Source: Deltaproteobacteria bacterium
Lineage (GTDB): Bacteria > Desulfobacterota > Binatia > UTPRO1
Direction of reading: 5' to 3'
DNA: 40,641 bases
Assembly: GCA_020848745.1 (NCBI GenBank)
Contig: JADLHM010000119.1
Span: 1 to 40,641 of the forward strand
Below, one piece after another: positions 31,668 through 39,908 of this stretch; positions within the stretch are counted from its first letter, which is position 1; each line of letters starts with the position of its first letter. The position numbers were made by a program, and so were the translations under genes. Below the pieces are notes generated by a model. The model was not told the origin of the DNA. It did not search any database and worked only from the letters and a program-made list of their open reading frames with translations.

Positions 31668-33275
31668 ATGTCCGCCTCTCGCGCGTGGAACGAGCTGGTG
31701 CTCGCGGAGCTGATCGCCTCGCGGGCGGAGGAGGCGCCGGACCTCGACGTGCTGACGTTCGAGAACGGCGACCGGCCCGATGAGGTGCGCACCTACACCG
31801 ATCTCTTGCGGCACGGCAGCAGCATCGCCGCCGCCCTCGCCGCGCGCGGGATGCGAGCCGGCGACCGCTTCGGGCTGCTGCTGCGAAACCATCCCGAGTT
31901 CGTCGAGACGATGGTCGCGGCGTCGATGAGCGGGTGCGTGTTCGTGCCCATCGACCCCCGCACCAGGGGCGACAAGCTCGCGTTCACCCTGCGCGATTCC
32001 CAGTGCAAGGGCGTCGTCTGCGCCGACTACTGCCTCGCGCAGGTCGCGGCCGTCCGCGAGCAGGTGCCGTCCCTGGAGTGGGCCCTCGTCCTCGAGAGCG
32101 GCGAGGAGCCCGGCGCGCTGCCGACGAGCGCGATGAAGGGCGCCGAGCCCTTCGCCGAAGCCCTGGCCACGCCAGCCCCGGCCTACCGCGGCGGCGAGCG
32201 CACGGCCGACGATCCGTTGGAGATCATCTACACGTCGGGAACCACCGGCGACCCCAAGGGCGTCGTCTGCTCGAACGGACGCTACGCAATGGCGACGATG
32301 TTCGGCGGGCTCTTCGGCCTGCAATCGGACGACCGCCCCTACACCGGCCTCTCGCTGACCCACGGCAACGCGCAGATGATGACGCTCGCGCCGGCACTCG
32401 GCCAGAAGTTGCGTGCGGTCTTCAGCCGCAAGTTCACCAAGTCGCGCCTCTGGGACATCACGCGCAAGTACGGCTGCACCGTCTTCAATCTGCTCGGCGG
32501 GATGGCCACGGCCATCTACAGCGAGCCCGCGAGGGCCGACGACGGCGACAACCCGGTGCGTTTCGTGATCAGCGCCGGCATGCCGGCCGCGCTCTGGGGC
32601 GCCTTCGAGAAGCGCTTCGGCGTGAAGATCCTCGAGTGCTACGGCGCCATCGAGGGCGGGCTCGCGATCAACCCGATCGGCGTCGGCCCGGTCGGGAGCT
32701 TCGGTAAGCCGCCGCCCAACCTCGAGATGAAGATCGTGGACGACGACGGCAACGAATGTCCGCCCGGCGTTCCCGGCGAACTGATCTCGCGGCCGGTCGG
32801 CAGCGAGGACGCCAAGGTCGAGTACTTCCGCAACGAGGAGGCCTCGCGCGCGAAGACGCGCGGCGGCTGGCTGCGCAGCGGCGACATCTGCCACCGCGAC
32901 GCGGAGGGCTGGTTCTATTTCGACTGCCGCAAGGGCGGCGGCATCCGCCACAATGGCGACTTCGTGAATCCGGGCTTCGTCGAGAAGGTCGTCGCCGAGC
33001 ATCCCGACGTCAGCGACGTCTTCGTCTACGGAGTGCCAGCGGCGTCCGGCGCCCCGGGGGAAAAGGACATCGTCGCGGCCATCGTCCCGGTTGCCGCCGA
33101 TCGTTTCGATGCGGCCGACGTGTTCCGCCATTGCGAACGCGGGCTCGAAGGCAACTTCGTGCCGTCGTACCTGCAGGTGGTTCCCGAGATCCCCAAGACC
33201 GCCTCGGAGAAACCGCAGGAACGTTTCCTTCTCGACCGCTTCGCTCTGGACGCGCCCACCGTGTACGCGCGCTGA
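31668..33275 (+). CDS. AMP-forming acyl-CoA synthetase, CaiC/FadK-like
   Basis: A 535-residue ANL-superfamily ligase. The P-loop IIYTSGTTGDPKGV spans about 186-199, LECYGAIEGG replaces the usual GxTE motif, WLRSGDICHRDAEGWFYFDCR forms the A8 region, and the C-terminal Lys is in KTASEKPQ. These features resemble carnitine/crotonobetaine-CoA ligases and medium-chain ligases. It would supply the acyl-CoA for the three upstream enzymes of its operon. 5-nt gap from the thiolase gene. It is the last gene before the restriction island; the 126 bp beyond hold only a weak inverted repeat. Confidence 0.92.
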   Translation: MSASRAWNELVLAELIASRAEEAPDLDVLTFENGDRPDEVRTYTDLLRHGSSIAAALAARGMRAGDRFGLLLRNHPEFVETMVAASMSGCVFVPIDPRTRGDKLAFTLRDSQCKGVVCADYCLAQVAAVREQVPSLEWALVLESGEEPGALPTSAMKGAEPFAEALATPAPAYRGGERTADDPLEIIYTSGTTGDPKGVVCSNGRYAMATMFGGLFGLQSDDRPYTGLSLTHGNAQMMTLAPALGQKLRAVFSRKFTKSRLWDITRKYGCTVFNLLGGMATAIYSEPARADDGDNPVRFVISAGMPAALWGAFEKRFGVKILECYGAIEGGLAINPIGVGPVGSFGKPPPNLEMKIVDDDGNECPPGVPGELISRPVGSEDAKVEYFRNEEASRAKTRGGWLRSGDICHRDAEGWFYFDCRKGGGIRHNGDFVNPGFVEKVVAEHPDVSDVFVYGVPAASGAPGEKDIVAAIVPVAADRFDAADVFRHCERGLEGNFVPSYLQVVPEIPKTASEKPQERFLLDRFALDAPTVYAR

Positions 33276-33367
33276 GCGGCCGGGCGCCGTCGTGGGGCGC
33301 TCGTCCTTCGACGGGGTCGCGTCATGCTCCCATGCCGCGAACTCCCAGGCCTCGCTATCGGCTTGCC

Positions 33368-33395
33368 CATGCAGCCCGACACCGTTCGCTGCATG
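33368..33395. repeat. Inverted repeat at the edge of the restriction island
   Basis: CATGCAG (33368-33374) and CTGCATG (33389-33395) form a 7-bp inverted repeat with a 14-nt loop in the gap between the plus-strand ligase gene and the stop of hsdR. It could be part of a transcript end for either side. No T-run, tRNA fragment or direct repeat marking an integration site was seen. Confidence 0.3.
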
Positions 33396-33401
33396 CCGTT
33401 G

Positions 33402-36400
33402 TCAGACTGCCCCTCTGGGTGATTCATCGGCTTCCCTCTCCGCCGCCCCCGTGGCGAAGCGCGTGCGAATGTACTCCCGGGTGCTGTCGGGAGGAAGCTT
33501 CACCGTCCCCGGACCACTGCGCACGAAGAAGTCGCCCTCACTCGTGGCTTCCAGCCCCTTCCACTTGAGAAACACCGGCTCGGGGCTGCGCTGGCAGGTC
33601 ACGACGCACACGGTCTTGCCCTGCACCATCTGGCATTTCGGGTCGATGCATGTCCCCGCGCGATCACCCAGACCGTTGCGGACGACCTGCGCGAGGTGGC
33701 GCATGAACTTGTCGTCGGACTCCAGCCGGTCGGCCTCGATGCCGACGATCGAGCCGTCGTCCGCCACGCCGATCAGGAGATCGCCGCCCTCGGTATTCAG
33801 GAACGCCGCGATCGTCTTGAGCACGGCGTGCGTCACGCCCTTGTCGTCCTGCCGGTCTTCCTTGAGGCTCCAGCGCAGCGTGGACTTGAACTCGAGCGTC
33901 TTCGACTCGCCGCGCTTGATCAGATCCTCGGCGTTGCGGTGGGCGCGCAGGTACTGGTCGAACAGGAAGTTCTTGACCGCCTCGCCGAAGGCGCGATCGT
34001 CGGTGATGCGCTTGTAGAGCTCGAAGTTCGAGTCCACGATCTCCTGGATCACGTGCTCGACCTTCTGGTCGAAGGTGAGCCGGACGTTCTCCCGCGTGTT
34101 GACGCGCGCCGCGGCGTCGAGCGCGACGTCGTCATCGAGCTTCTCCATCATCTGGCCGAGCGTCATCCGGTGCTCGGGGCCGAGGTTGAGACCGAAACGG
34201 TCGTTCAGCTCGGCGATGATGCGCGAGAGCGTTTCCAGCTCCTCGAGGGACACGCCGTGAGTCCCCTTGGTGCTCGCGGGGTCCAGCACGCCGGGCTTCC
34301 GTTCGAGCGCGATCTTGCCGCTACCCGTCTGCTGGATCCGGTACGACTCCATGTCGATATTCTGTTGCACCTCGCGGGGCAGCGCCTCCCGGTCGGCGGG
34401 CAGAAGGCGCCGGAGGTGGCGCGAGAAGACATACAGCTTCTCCAGGCTGGCATCGGTGAAGGGCATCACCTGGGCGAGGAAGGCGTAGAGGCGCACGTAG
34501 TCGGTGAGCTGGCCGCGGAAGTCCGCCTGCTCGTCCTTCGATAGCGTCTGGAACCGATCGACCAGGGGCGCTAGCACGGCGTAGAGCCGGTTCTGCGTCG
34601 CCTTGGGGTCGAAGTAGGCCTTCGCGAAAGCCTCGATGTCCGCCGCGGTGTAGACGGGGAACGCGGCGAGCCGGGTCTCCATCTCGTAGAGGAGATTCGG
34701 GTCGGTCGCCTCCGAGAGCAGCGTGGTCTCGTAGTAGGGCTCGAAGGCGGCCTGGATCTCGGCCGACTCGTTGGCGAAGTCGAGCACCATCGTGCCCTTC
34801 TTATCAGGGTGCGTGCGGTTCAAGCGCGAGAGCGTCTGCACGGCGTTCACGCCGCCGAGCTTCTTGTCCACGTACATCGTGTGCAGCAGCGGCTGGTCGA
34901 ATCCGGTCTGGAACTTGTTGGCGACGACGAGGAAGCGGTACTCCGGGCGCTCGAACGTCTTCGCGGTCTGCGTCTCGGAGAAGCCGTTCATGTTGGCCTC
35001 GGTGTAGTCCTTGCCGCCGTCCTTCACGGTGCCCGAGAACGCGACCAGCGCCTTGAAGGCGAGCCCGCGCTCGGCGAGGTAGCGGTCCACCGCGAGCCGG
35101 TAGCGCACCGCGTGCAGGCGCGAGCGGGTGACGATCATCGCCTTGGCTTTGCCGGCGATTTCGTTCTGCGCCTGCGCCGCGAAGTGTTCGACGCAGATCT
35201 TCACCTTCTCGGCGATCGCGTGCGGGTGCAGCTCGACGAACGACTTGAGCAGGTACGCGGCCTTCCGCTTGTCGTAGCGCGGGTCGTCCTCGATCTTCTT
35301 CAGCAGCCGCCAATAGGCCGTGTACGTGGTGTAGTTCTGGAGCACGTCGAGGATGAAGCCCTCCTCGATCGCCTGGCGCATGCTGTAGAGGTGGAAGGGC
35401 GCGAACCTTCCGTCCGGGCGCTTGGCGCCGAACAGCTCGAGCGTCTTGGGCTTGGGCGTGGCCGTGAAGGCGAAGAGCGAGAGGTTGGGAACGTGGCCGC
35501 GCTTGACCGCCTCGGCGAGCGCGAGGTTGTCCACTTCGTCCTCGCCCGGCTCGGCCGCCGCGTCCTCGCCCTCGGCGTCCTCCAGGTCCCTGGCCGCGAG
35601 CGACGCCTTGAGCGACTTCGTGCTCTCGCCCGACTGCGACGAGTGCGCCTCGTCCACGATCACGGCGAAGCGCCGGCCCGGCAGCTCGCCGATCTGGTTG
35701 GCGATGACGGGGAACTTCTGGAGCGTGGTGACGATGATCGTCTTCCCGGACTCGAGCGCGTCCTTGAGCTGCCGCGAGGTGGTGTCGATGTTCTCGACCA
35801 CGCCGAGCGTCTGCTCGAACTGGCGCATCGTCGTCTGGAGCTGGCGGTCGAGGACGCGGCGGTCGGTGACCACCACGATCGAGTCGAACACGCGCCGGTC
35901 GCCGGCGTCGTGAAGCGTGGCGAGCTGGTGGGCGAGCCAGGCGATGGTGAAGCTCTTGCCGCTGCCGGCCGAGTGCTGGATCAGGTAGCGCTGGCCCACG
36001 CCGCGGCCGCGCGCATCGGCGATGAGGCGGCGCACGCAATCGAGCTGCTGGTAGCGCGGAAAGATCAGGAAGCGCTTGCCGGTCTTCCTGCCCTTGTCGT
36101 CCTCGTCCTCGACCTCGTGGATGAACTGGCGCGCGAGCTCGAGCACGCTGTCGCGCGCCCAGGTCTCCTCCCAGAGGTAGGCGGTGGCGTAGCCCTTCCG
36201 CGTGGGCGGCACGGGCGGGTTGCCGGCGCCGCCGAACTTGCCCTTGTTGAACGGCAGGAAGCGCGTCCGCGCCCCCGCGAGGTGCGTCGTCACGTAGACC
36301 AGGTCCGGGTCCACCGCGAAGTGCGCGAGGCAGCGGCCGTAGGCGAAGAGCGGCTCGCACGGATCGCGATCCCGCTTGTACTGCCGGATCGCGTCCTCGA

Positions 36401-36959
36401 CGTCCTGGGCGTTGAGCGGGTTCTTCAGCTCAGCCGTGAAGATCGGGATGCCGTTCAGGAACAGCACGAGGTCGAGGGACTTCTCGTTCTTCGTGCCGTA
36501 GCGCACCTGGCGCACGATGGAGAACAGGTTCGCCGCGTGCAGCCGCCGCGTCTCCTCGTTGAGCCCGCTCGCGGGGCGGAAGTACGCGAGCCGGAGCTTG
36601 CATCCCGAGTCCTTGAGCCCGTTGCGCAGCACGTCGAGCGCCCCGCGCCGCTCGATCTCGGTGGCGAGGCGCCTGAGGAACTGCTCCCGCACCGCCGCGC
36701 CATGGTGCTGCTCGAGCTTCTTCCATTCTTTCGGCTGCGTGGCGAGGACGAAGTCCACCGCGTCGCGCGGCAGCAGGCAGAGCGCGCGGTCGTAGTCCTC
36801 GGGCTTGCGCTTGCGGTAGCCGCCGGGCGGGCTCTCGCCGTAGGGTGGCGACGTCTCGCGCACCGCGGTCGCATCGCCCGCACAGGCGTCCGGGCCGAAT
36901 TGCAGCAGCCCGCACTCGATCGCCGCCTCGAAGGCGCGTTCGGAGATCTCGGGGCTCAC
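33402..36959 (-). CDS. hsdR: Type I restriction endonuclease R subunit with C-terminal AlbA_2 (Schlafen-type) domain
   Basis: An 1185-residue motor-nuclease subunit. The N-terminal nuclease domain has D163 and E177-L-K179 (AELKN), the PD-(D/E)xK core. The translocase follows with Walker A HSAGSGKS (K335), DEAH (436-439), FTATP (498-502) and NKFQTGFDQP...QTLSRLNRTHPDK (681-720). The helical domain that meets HsdM extends to about 1010. An extra domain (about 1016-1155) begins GESKTLEFKST and contains HAVLKTIAAFLNTEGGDLLIG, the AlbA_2/Schlafen nucleic-acid-binding signature. It starts at a GTG that overlaps the fic stop by 4 nt. It cuts unmodified DNA after translocation, with HsdS and HsdM. 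hsdM is not in the window. Confidence 0.95.
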   Translation of the reverse strand: MSPEISERAFEAAIECGLLQFGPDACAGDATAVRETSPPYGESPPGGYRKRKPEDYDRALCLLPRDAVDFVLATQPKEWKKLEQHHGAAVREQFLRRLATEIERRGALDVLRNGLKDSGCKLRLAYFRPASGLNEETRRLHAANLFSIVRQVRYGTKNEKSLDLVLFLNGIPIFTAELKNPLNAQDVEDAIRQYKRDRDPCEPLFAYGRCLAHFAVDPDLVYVTTHLAGARTRFLPFNKGKFGGAGNPPVPPTRKGYATAYLWEETWARDSVLELARQFIHEVEDEDDKGRKTGKRFLIFPRYQQLDCVRRLIADARGRGVGQRYLIQHSAGSGKSFTIAWLAHQLATLHDAGDRRVFDSIVVVTDRRVLDRQLQTTMRQFEQTLGVVENIDTTSRQLKDALESGKTIIVTTLQKFPVIANQIGELPGRRFAVIVDEAHSSQSGESTKSLKASLAARDLEDAEGEDAAAEPGEDEVDNLALAEAVKRGHVPNLSLFAFTATPKPKTLELFGAKRPDGRFAPFHLYSMRQAIEEGFILDVLQNYTTYTAYWRLLKKIEDDPRYDKRKAAYLLKSFVELHPHAIAEKVKICVEHFAAQAQNEIAGKAKAMIVTRSRLHAVRYRLAVDRYLAERGLAFKALVAFSGTVKDGGKDYTEANMNGFSETQTAKTFERPEYRFLVVANKFQTGFDQPLLHTMYVDKKLGGVNAVQTLSRLNRTHPDKKGTMVLDFANESAEIQAAFEPYYETTLLSEATDPNLLYEMETRLAAFPVYTAADIEAFAKAYFDPKATQNRLYAVLAPLVDRFQTLSKDEQADFRGQLTDYVRLYAFLAQVMPFTDASLEKLYVFSRHLRRLLPADREALPREVQQNIDMESYRIQQTGSGKIALERKPGVLDPASTKGTHGVSLEELETLSRIIAELNDRFGLNLGPEHRMTLGQMMEKLDDDVALDAAARVNTRENVRLTFDQKVEHVIQEIVDSNFELYKRITDDRAFGEAVKNFLFDQYLRAHRNAEDLIKRGESKTLEFKSTLRWSLKEDRQDDKGVTHAVLKTIAAFLNTEGGDLLIGVADDGSIVGIEADRLESDDKFMRHLAQVVRNGLGDRAGTCIDPKCQMVQGKTVCVVTCQRSPEPVFLKWKGLEATSEGDFFVRSGPGTVKLPPDSTREYIRTRFATGAAEREADESPRGAV

Positions 36960-38113
36960 AGGGGCTCGGTCCCCTCGTTGAGGATGGCCAGGTATCGGTC
37001 GTAGCGGTACACACGGTTCCGCCGTTTTCCCGTCGTCTCGCTCACGATCTTCTGGTTCCCCAGCACGTCGAGCGCTTTCGCGATGGTCGGCAGGGTGAGG
37101 TGGGTGCGCCTGGCGAGACGTGGGATCGTACACAGCGGCGTGCGCAGCAGTGCCGCCTGCACGGCGGCGGCGGAGCCTGCTTTGCGGCCGAGGCTTGCCA
37201 GGCGCCCCCGATCCGTTTCGGCGAGGTCCAGCAATCGCCGCGCGGTCCCCACCGCGCTGTCCGACACCGAAGCGACCCCTTCGCAGAAGAACGCGACCCA
37301 GGTTTCCCAGTCGCCGTCGCGGCGCACGGCATCCAGCAGCTCGTAGTACCTGGCGCGATGCTGCTTCAGAAAGAGGCTCAGGTAGAGCATCGGCTCTCTC
37401 AATACCTGTTCGGCGCACAGGAGGAGCGTGACCATCAACCGTCCCACGCGGCCGTTGCCGTCGAGAAACGGGTGGATGGTCTCGAACTGGACGTGCCAGA
37501 GCGCGGCCTTCACCAGTGCCGGGGTCGCCGGGTCGTGCGCGAACTTCTCGAGCGCGCCCATCGCCTTCTGCACGCGGTGCGGCGGGGGCGGAACGAAGCG
37601 GGCGTTCCCCGGCCTCGTTCCGCCGATCCAGTTCTGGCTGCGTCGAAACTCGCCCGGGCTCTTTCCCGCGCCCCGGCCGCGCGAGAGGAGGATTTCGTGG
37701 ACTTCACGGATCAGGCGATTCGAAAGCGGGAACCTGCCGCGCAGGCGTTTCACGCCATGGTCCAGGGCGCGGACGTAGTTCGACACTTCAACCACGTCGT
37801 CGAGGGGGACGCCGGGCGATTCCTCGAGCTCGAACAGCAGCAGGTCGGTGAGCGTCGATTGCGTGCCCTCGATCTGCGAGGAGAGCACCGCCTCCTTGCG
37901 GACGTAGGTGTAGAGGAGGAGATGCGTGTCCGGGAGGACGCTCGAGACGCCGTCGAGGCGGCCGAGCGCGAGCAGCGCCGCGTCGAGGGCGGTGCGGACG
38001 CTGCCGTCGATGGCGACGGGCGGCGCCGGCGGCAGCGGCGCGGGCACGAAGGTCTTGACATTCTCGCCACCGACCGAGGTTGTCTCGTAGTTGCCGGTGG
38101 ATCTCCGTTTCAC
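36956..38113 (-). CDS. Fic-family AMP-transferase with inhibitory motif and C-terminal winged helix
   Basis: A 385-residue protein. The N-terminal Fic_N region (KRRSTGNYETTSVGG, FVPAPLPP) is followed by an inhibitory helix SSQIEG (S78, E82, G83) matching the (S/T)xxxE(G/N) class II rule. The catalytic motif HPFLDGNGRVGR lies at 214-225. A winged-helix-like end (about 320-385) follows. These enzymes transfer AMP to Ser/Thr/Tyr of a target; the inhibitory Glu keeps them in check. Homology starts at KRRSTGNYE, so the GTG at 38113, with AGGGGGA upstream, is preferred over an ATG at 38179 that would place the TGCTAAAGC repeats inside the gene. It is translationally coupled to hsdR, the only such neighbour. 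Confidence 0.88.
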   Translation of the reverse strand: MKRRSTGNYETTSVGGENVKTFVPAPLPPAPPVAIDGSVRTALDAALLALGRLDGVSSVLPDTHLLLYTYVRKEAVLSSQIEGTQSTLTDLLLFELEESPGVPLDDVVEVSNYVRALDHGVKRLRGRFPLSNRLIREVHEILLSRGRGAGKSPGEFRRSQNWIGGTRPGNARFVPPPPHRVQKAMGALEKFAHDPATPALVKAALWHVQFETIHPFLDGNGRVGRLMVTLLLCAEQVLREPMLYLSLFLKQHRARYYELLDAVRRDGDWETWVAFFCEGVASVSDSAVGTARRLLDLAETDRGRLASLGRKAGSAAAVQAALLRTPLCTIPRLARRTHLTLPTIAKALDVLGNQKIVSETTGKRRNRVYRYDRYLAILNEGTEPL

Positions 38114-38125
38114 CAGCAGTCCCCC

Positions 38126-38151
38126 TGCTAAAGCTGCTAAAGCGACTTTAG
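38126..38151. promoter_or_regulatory. TGCTAAAGC repeats upstream of fic
   Basis: Two tandem copies of TGCTAAAGC (38126-38134 and 38135-38143) are followed by an inverted partner, so that CTAAAG (38137-38142), CGA, CTTTAG (38146-38151) is a perfect 6-bp inverted repeat. The cluster lies 13-38 bp upstream of the GTG start of fic. It looks like an operator, possibly for the winged-helix end of Fic itself. A TTGACA hexamer on the minus strand (38210-38205) may be a promoter part, but no well-spaced -10 was found. Confidence 0.5.
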
Positions 38152-38262
38152 GTCGCGTAGCGGATAATAAAGTGAACATAAGTCAGATTTATTAGTGCAC
38201 CTCATGTCAATCTTGCTGATCATCGCAAGCCGCCCCGAAGGCAGGCTCTGAGATCTCACGGT

Positions 38263-38763
38263 TCAGGGAACAGCTCCAGTTCCCAGAACGAATCGTGCGC
38301 GCTCGACGCGGAGCATTTCGTAGGGCGTCATGCACTTGATCCCAAGGCCGATGCAGGCATCCGGAATCTTGATCTTGCGCGTCGAAGCGGCAGGCACCTC
38401 ATGCGTCACAACGGTATGGCGCCCCGCGTGTGCCTGCGACACGAGGTAGTAGTCGGCCACCTGGAGGAAAGTGCTCACCGCCGAAGCCTCGTAGCGCTGC
38501 CCCGAAGCCCAAGTGCTGACCGCGGCGAGAGACGGGGACACGCTGGCGTCCGGGCGCAGGAAAAAGCCGGTGCCTCGGGTCGCAGCCCAGGTCGAAAGCT
38601 CGTCGGCGATCGCCTTCACCTCGTCCCCGACCTTCTCGACGCTGAACACCCCACCGTCCCCATTGCGCTCGACGAGCCACTCCCAGAACGCCGGGCAGAA
38701 GTCGAACCCGTAGTGGAGGTTCTTGGCCCGTATGAAGACGTCGGCATCGAGGAGGTAGGCCAT
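38263..38763 (-). CDS. DUF4411 PIN-like domain protein, probable toxin
   Basis: A 166-residue protein matching the DUF4411 family, a branch of PIN-like nucleases. It begins YLLDADVFI with acidic D6 and D8; E43, D104 in QVADYYLVSQA and D135 in KIPDAC are further candidates for the metal site. The THEVPAAS and KIKIPDACIGLGIKCMTPYEML blocks are characteristic. The gene starts with an ATG sharing one base with the stop of the XRE/ImmA gene (TGATG), so both are co-translated. DUF4411 genes often follow such regulators and are predicted toxins with RNase activity. The toxin role here is inference from fold and pairing. Confidence 0.85.
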   Translation of the reverse strand: MAYLLDADVFIRAKNLHYGFDFCPAFWEWLVERNGDGGVFSVEKVGDEVKAIADELSTWAATRGTGFFLRPDASVSPSLAAVSTWASGQRYEASAVSTFLQVADYYLVSQAHAGRHTVVTHEVPAASTRKIKIPDACIGLGIKCMTPYEMLRVERARFVLGTGAVP

Positions 38764-39908
38764 CAGAACCCGACCCCCAGGCTGTGGCCGAGCTCGCGGA
38801 ACGTCGCCATCTTTCGGAAACCGAGCAGCCGGAAGGCCTCGGTGAACGACGAGCGCCCCTCCAACGTGCTGATCATGAGGGCGCGCGCAAAACGCTTGCC
38901 GGCTCGCGCCCCCAGCGTGAGATAGAAGTCGCCTCCGCCGCCACTCGGCAGAGAACGCAGCCGCTCCAGTTCCTCCTCGTAGGCCTGCCAGTAGGCATCG
39001 CCGCGCAGGCTCCCCGCGTCGTGCATGCGGCGCAGGACCACAAGCGTGCTCACCTTGAACTGGCGCGCGAGCCGATCGGACTCCGCACGAAGCTCCGCGT
39101 GGCGCTGGTGCGCCGTGCGAAAGGCCCCCATCGGCACGAGCAGCTCGGCCGCGACCTCGTTGCACCATCGCTCCACGGCCTGTGCCGGAACCTCGGCGGC
39201 ACGTGCATCGGAGAGGGCCGTCTCGCCGAGCCAGATGTGCGCCAGCTCGTGGGCAAGCGTGAACATCTGCGCCGCCTTGCTGTCCGCGCCGTTGATGAAG
39301 ACCAGCGGTGCGAGAGGATCGGCGAGCGCGAAGCCCCGGAACTCATCCGGATCGAGCCTGCGGCGATTGTTGCTGCCGACCACCCCGCTCACCATCACCA
39401 GGACGCCGAGCGCGTCAGTCTGCTCGATGAAACGGCGCAGCGCGTCGGTCCAGGTCGGCATCCGGCGGCGGGCGTCGAGATCGATGCCGAGCGCCGCGCG
39501 CATCACGGCCGCGGTTTGAACGACATCGTCGCCTACCCGCACGGAGCCGACGAACGGCAGAGGGTCCTCGCCGACCTGCCGTGCGAACTCGCGGTACCAG
39601 TCCTGGCGCAGCTGGCAGAGGTAGACGGTGTCGAGCAGATCCGGGCTTGGCCGCTGCGCCTTTGTGTCCGCTATGGTCCGGAAATCGGGAATGGGCACCG
39701 GTTCTTCAGGGGGCTGCTGGAGGAAGAGGTAGCCCACGGGCACGTGGACGGCCTTCGCGAAGCTCTCCAACTGTTTGAGGGTCGGCTGCGCCGCGCCCGC
39801 CTCCCAGTCGGCGAGCTTCGGGAATCCCCTGCGCAGACTCTCCACACTCCGGTCCGCGCGTTCGCGCGCCCAGTGAAGCATGCGCGGCTCGACGGCGACG
39901 CGGTTCAC
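38763..39908 (-). CDS. XRE-type DNA-binding protein with ImmA/IrrE metallopeptidase domain, probable antitoxin/regulator
   Basis: A 381-residue protein. A helix-turn-helix domain (about 5-65, RSVESLRRGFPKLADWEAG...PTLKQLESFAKA) precedes a COG2856-type peptidase domain with zinc motif H220-E-L-A-H224 and downstream Glu residues (E251, E255) in NEVAAELLVP. Family members cleave repressors or act as antitoxin-like regulators of the downstream PIN-like gene. Start is a GTG in the stop of hsdS (4-nt overlap). The C-terminal section (about 320-375) is a separate helical tail of unknown role. Being translated with hsdS ties this pair to the restriction system. Confidence 0.9.
   Translation of the reverse strand: MNRVAVEPRMLHWARERADRSVESLRRGFPKLADWEAGAAQPTLKQLESFAKAVHVPVGYLFLQQPPEEPVPIPDFRTIADTKAQRPSPDLLDTVYLCQLRQDWYREFARQVGEDPLPFVGSVRVGDDVVQTAAVMRAALGIDLDARRRMPTWTDALRRFIEQTDALGVLVMVSGVVGSNNRRRLDPDEFRGFALADPLAPLVFINGADSKAAQMFTLAHELAHIWLGETALSDARAAEVPAQAVERWCNEVAAELLVPMGAFRTAHQRHAELRAESDRLARQFKVSTLVVLRRMHDAGSLRGDAYWQAYEEELERLRSLPSGGGGDFYLTLGARAGKRFARALMISTLEGRSSFTEAFRLLGFRKMATFRELGHSLGVGF

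Noticed and set aside
33276-33401. Attachment site or tRNA remnant at the left edge of the restriction island
   Set aside because: No tRNA-like sequence, integrase gene or direct repeat could be found in the visible part.
38114-38179. ATG at 38179 as start of the Fic protein
   Set aside because: The extra 22 residues are Ala/Leu-rich, unlike Fic_N, and are encoded by the repeat cluster; family similarity begins at the GTG at 38113. Not fully excluded.
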